Below are positions 12,442 to 14,603 of a DNA stretch of 14,603 nucleotides, piece after piece. Where the stretch lies: contig JBBRVU010000098.1 in the NCBI GenBank assembly GCA_038246575.1, positions 1 to 14,603 on the forward strand, given 5' to 3'. The stretch is from JACCUZ01 sp038246575 (GTDB lineage Bacteria > Actinomycetota > Actinomycetes > JACCUZ01). A program made the translations under genes and the position numbers. Under the pieces are notes generated by a model. It saw only the letters and a program-made list of their open reading frames with translations, had not been told where the DNA came from and searched no databases. The stretch's first letter is position 1. Every line of letters begins with the position of its first letter.

Positions 12442-12459
12442 TCACGGGAGGGGAATACT
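12432..12459 (+). promoter_or_regulatory. Promoter of aryl-CoA ligase gene
   Basis: TTGACT (12432-12437), 16 bp, AATACT (12454-12459), ending 6 nt before ATG 12466. This is the best sigma-70-type promoter in the window and predicts a leaderless mRNA. A GGGAGGGG just upstream of the -10 is too far from the ATG to be a normal ribosome binding site. Confidence 0.55.
12438..12447 (+). repeat. Direct repeat GTCGTCACGG, copy 2 (in ligase promoter)
   Basis: Identical to 12354-12363 and placed between the -35 and -10 of the ligase promoter, where a bound repressor would block transcription. The 84-bp spacing is close to eight helical turns, so two bound dimers could face the same side. Confidence 0.4.
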
Positions 12460-12465
12460 GACCGC

Positions 12466-14079
12466 ATGCAGCTCTCGCCCTCGGCCCACGTCGACACCTT
12501 CGCGCGGGACCACCTGCCGCCGTTCGAGCTGTGGCCGGAGATGGTGGTCGACCTCCCGGAGCTGCACTACCCCGACCGGCTCAACTGCGCGACCGAGCTG
12601 CTCGACCCGGTCATCGAGGCGCACGGCCCGGACCGTCCGTGCCTGCTCTCGCCCACCGCGACCTGGACGTACGGCGAGCTGCGCGACCGGGTCGGCCGGA
12701 TCGCCAACGCGTTGGTCGACGACCTCGGGCTCGTCCCGGGCAACCGAGTCCTGCTGCGCGGCCCGAACAACCCCGACCTTGTCGCGTGCTGGTTCGCCGT
12801 GCTGCGCGCCGGCGGCGTCGTGGTCACCACGATGCCGCTGCTGCGCGCCGGCGAGCTGCGCACGATCGGCGAGATGGCCGAGATCTCGCTGGCCTTGTGC
12901 GACACACGGTTCGTCGACGACCTGACCAAGGCCGGGCTGGACGGCATGCGCACCGTGACCTATGGCAGCGGTGACGGCGAGCTCGACAACCTGGCCGCCG
13001 CAGCGGACGCGACCTTCGAGCCGGTCGAGACCGCAGCCGACGACGTCGCGCTGCTCGCGTTCACGTCCGGCACAACTGGACAGCCCAAAGCGACGATGCA
13101 CTTCCACCGCGACGTGCTCGCGATCGCCGACACGTTCTCTGCGCACGTGCTCAGGCCGACGCCCGACGACGTCTTCACCGGGACGCCGCCGCTCGCGTTC
13201 ACCTTCGGGCTCGGCGGGCTCGTCATCTTCCCGCTGCGTGTGGGTGCCTCCGCCCTGCTCATCGAGAAGGCGACGCCGGACGAGCTCTTCGACCTGGTGG
13301 CCAAGCACCACGTGTCGGTGATGTTCACGGCGCCGACGGCGTACCGCGCGATCCTGCCGCGAGTGTCCGAGCTGGACCTGTCCGCGCTGCGGCGCTGTGT
13401 CTCCGCCGGCGAGGCGCTGCCCAAGGCGACCTGGGAGGCGTTCCACGAGGCGACCGGCGTCCGCATCATCGACGGCATCGGCGCCACCGAGATGCTGCAC
13501 ATCTTCATCTCGGCCGCCGATGACGACATCCGGCCCGGCTCCACCGGCAAGCCCGTGCCGGGCTTTCGCGCGACCGTCCTCGATGACGACGGCACGCCGG
13601 TGGCCGACGGAGAGGTCGGCCGGCTCGCCGTGAAGGGACCCGTCGGCTGCCGCTACCTCGCCGACGACCGCCAGCAGGTCTACGTGCAGAACGGCTGGAA
13701 CATCACCGGCGACTCGTACGTGCGCGACAGCGAGGGCTACTTCTGGTTCCAGGCCCGCAGCGACGACATGATCATCTCGTCCGGCTACAACATCGCCGGG
13801 CCGGAGGTCGAGGGCGCGCTGATCACCCACCCGGACGTCCTCGAGTGCGCCGTGGTCGGTGTGCCCGATGCGGAGCGCAGCATGCTGGTCACGGCGTACG
13901 TCGTGCTACGCGACGGCGTGGAGCGCGGCGACGCCACAACCCGCGCGCTGCAGGACTTCGTGAAGGCCGAGATCGCGCCGTACAAGTACCCGCGCCGGGT
14001 CGTGTTCGTCGACGAGCTGCCGCGGACGAACACCGGCAAGCTGCAGCGCTTCCGGCTGCGCGAGGACCCGACGACCTAG
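12466..14079 (+). CDS. 2-aminobenzoate/benzoate-CoA ligase family protein
   Basis: AMP-forming acyl-CoA synthetase, 537 residues, full length. It would activate an aromatic or alicyclic carboxylic acid with ATP and CoA. Motifs in order: FTSGTTGQPKATMHFHRD (199-216, phosphate loop), DGIGATEMLHIF (336-347), GDSYVRDSEGYFWFQAR (415-431), DDMIISSGYNIAGPEVE (433-449) and RTNTGKLQRF (520-529) with catalytic K525. The N-terminus SAHVDTFARDHLPPFELWPE (6-25) and YPDRLNCATELLD (35-47) match what I recall of 2-aminobenzoate-CoA ligases and the wider benzoate-CoA ligase family. The exact substrate (anthranilate, benzoate, cyclohexane- or cyclohexenecarboxylate) cannot be fixed from sequence. It is divergent from paaX, which probably controls it. 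No further genes of an operon are seen downstream. Confidence 0.87.
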   Translation: MQLSPSAHVDTFARDHLPPFELWPEMVVDLPELHYPDRLNCATELLDPVIEAHGPDRPCLLSPTATWTYGELRDRVGRIANALVDDLGLVPGNRVLLRGPNNPDLVACWFAVLRAGGVVVTTMPLLRAGELRTIGEMAEISLALCDTRFVDDLTKAGLDGMRTVTYGSGDGELDNLAAAADATFEPVETAADDVALLAFTSGTTGQPKATMHFHRDVLAIADTFSAHVLRPTPDDVFTGTPPLAFTFGLGGLVIFPLRVGASALLIEKATPDELFDLVAKHHVSVMFTAPTAYRAILPRVSELDLSALRRCVSAGEALPKATWEAFHEATGVRIIDGIGATEMLHIFISAADDDIRPGSTGKPVPGFRATVLDDDGTPVADGEVGRLAVKGPVGCRYLADDRQQVYVQNGWNITGDSYVRDSEGYFWFQARSDDMIISSGYNIAGPEVEGALITHPDVLECAVVGVPDAERSMLVTAYVVLRDGVERGDATTRALQDFVKAEIAPYKYPRRVVFVDELPRTNTGKLQRFRLREDPTT

Positions 14080-14113
14080 CGGCAGGCAGACGCAGCGGCC
14101 GGCGGCTCGAACT

Positions 14114-14130
14114 CCGTTGCTGGGTAACGG
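14114..14130 (+). terminator. Weak hairpin after ligase gene
   Basis: CCGTT and AACGG pair across a 7-nt loop, 35 nt past the ligase stop, with no T-run. It is a possible weak terminator. Confidence 0.25.
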
Positions 14131-14180
14131 ATTCTGGGTGTGGACAACTCTTCCGTAGCGGATCTGCGTCCTGGTAGGGT

Positions 14181-14196
14181 TCGAACTTGTGTTCGA
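14181..14196 (+). promoter_or_regulatory. LexA (SOS) box upstream of DUF222/HNH gene
   Basis: TCGAACTTGTGTTCGA is a perfect TCGAAC-N4-GTTCGA dyad, the actinobacterial LexA operator. A TANNNT -10 candidate, TAGGGT (14175-14180), abuts it, so LexA binding would block the start of transcription. It predicts induction of the next gene by DNA damage. Confidence 0.7.
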
Positions 14197-14219
14197 CATC
14201 TTCTCTGGACCCGGGCGTG

Positions 14220-14603
14220 ATGCCGGAGTCGTTCGGGTCGGTGGAGTCCTCGTTCCCGGTCTCGACGTGGGTCTTCGACCAGGGCGCGCCCACCGATGTG
14301 GTCGACTCCTCGGTGCTGACCTGCGGGAGCGACCGCGCGGTCGCGGGGGACGCCCCGACCGAGCTGCTCACCACCGGGCCCGGTGCGGGCCGGCGGCATC
14401 CGCTGGCCACCACGCCGGCGGGGGCGGAGCTGGCGGCGCTGGTGGAGATCTTCGACCCCGAGACCCTCCCCGATGCCGACCTGATCGAGTTCGTGGCGGC
14501 CGGGGAACGGGTCAAGGCGTGGGCCGACGGGCGGGTGCTGGCCGCCACCGAGGAGCTGACCGCGCGCTGCGCCCGGCTGCGCGGGGTGGGTGCCGGCCAG
14601 GAC
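14220..14603 (+). CDS. DUF222 / HNH endonuclease (13E12-type) protein, partial
   Basis: Start of a gene cut off by the right edge; 128 codons are visible. After a poorly conserved, low-complexity lead (about 1-80) comes a DUF222 onset: LAALVEIFDPETLPDADLIE (about 76-95), then FVAAGERVKAWADGRVLAAT and EELTARCARLRG. Members are usually 400-600 residues and end in an HNH nuclease domain, which would lie outside the window. They are multicopy in many actinobacteria and are the 13E12 repeat proteins of Mycobacterium tuberculosis; function is not established. ATG 14220 is my choice; GTG 14217 or TTG 14187 are in-frame alternatives. The perfect LexA box upstream suggests SOS control. Confidence 0.75.
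   Translation, partial: MPESFGSVESSFPVSTWVFDQGAPTDVVDSSVLTCGSDRAVAGDAPTELLTTGPGAGRRHPLATTPAGAELAALVEIFDPETLPDADLIEFVAAGERVKAWADGRVLAATEELTARCARLRGVGAGQD

Noticed and set aside
12362..12445. Upstream GTG 12445 start for paaX
   Set aside because: It would add 28 Arg/Pro-rich residues absent from PaaX proteins and run through the ligase promoter; GTG 12361 has a well-placed -10 box.
12442..13830. 462-codon minus-strand frame opposite the ligase
   Set aside because: The ligase carries every adenylating-enzyme motif; the antisense product is low-complexity, rich in Arg, Val, Gln and His.
14139..14147. DnaA-box-like TTGTCCACA (minus strand)
   Set aside because: It is a single copy with no cluster, AT-rich stretch or dnaA/dnaN genes nearby, so it gives no support for an origin.

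Overview
The window is high-GC DNA from an actinobacterium (phylum Actinomycetota). The evidence is the codon use, an RsiG-like c-di-GMP-dependent anti-sigma factor, a Crp/GlxR-type regulator, many GTG starts, apparent leaderless promoters, a PaaX regulator, an actinobacterial LexA box and a DUF222/HNH (13E12-type) gene. I cannot name the genus. Geodermatophilales- or Propionibacteriales-like lineages would fit.

Region 1 (1-5847) is mostly core genome. It holds rsiG-like and crp (+), then a 331-bp inverted-repeat element in the convergent gap after crp. A translationally coupled NUDIX-MBL pair (-) follows, with a MerR regulator (+) divergent from it. Next are a coupled DUF4177-RidA pair (-), and a divergent coupled alpha/beta hydrolase-DUF2568 membrane protein pair (+). 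The DUF4177 and hydrolase start codons are only 20 bp apart and their likely -10 boxes overlap.

Region 2 (5848-9026) is catabolic. A thiolase-crotonase operon (-) is divergent from an SDR-RidA operon (+), with face-to-face promoters between them. Region 3 (9027-12465) is a minus-strand run: PaaX regulator, PrmC-related methyltransferase with an abnormal 5' end, 3-hydroxyisobutyrate-dehydrogenase-like enzyme and a VOC protein. Region 4 (12466-14079) is an aryl-CoA ligase of the 2-aminobenzoate/benzoate-CoA ligase type, divergent from paaX. The right edge enters a DUF222/HNH gene preceded by a perfect LexA box.

The most interesting hypothesis is that ligase, PaaX, SDR, RidA, MenB/BadI-like crotonase and PcaF/PaaJ-like thiolase form a CoA-dependent route for 2-aminobenzoate or a related amino-aryl or alicyclic acid. 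In this scheme the Rid protein hydrolyses an enamine on a CoA thioester and the crotonase opens the ring. Two details support it. This Rid protein has Met where RidA has the arginine that binds the substrate carboxylate. The SDR and ligase promoters also share an almost identical 12-bp sequence over their -35 boxes. The expected 2-aminobenzoyl-CoA monooxygenase/reductase is not in the window, so the pathway remains an inference.
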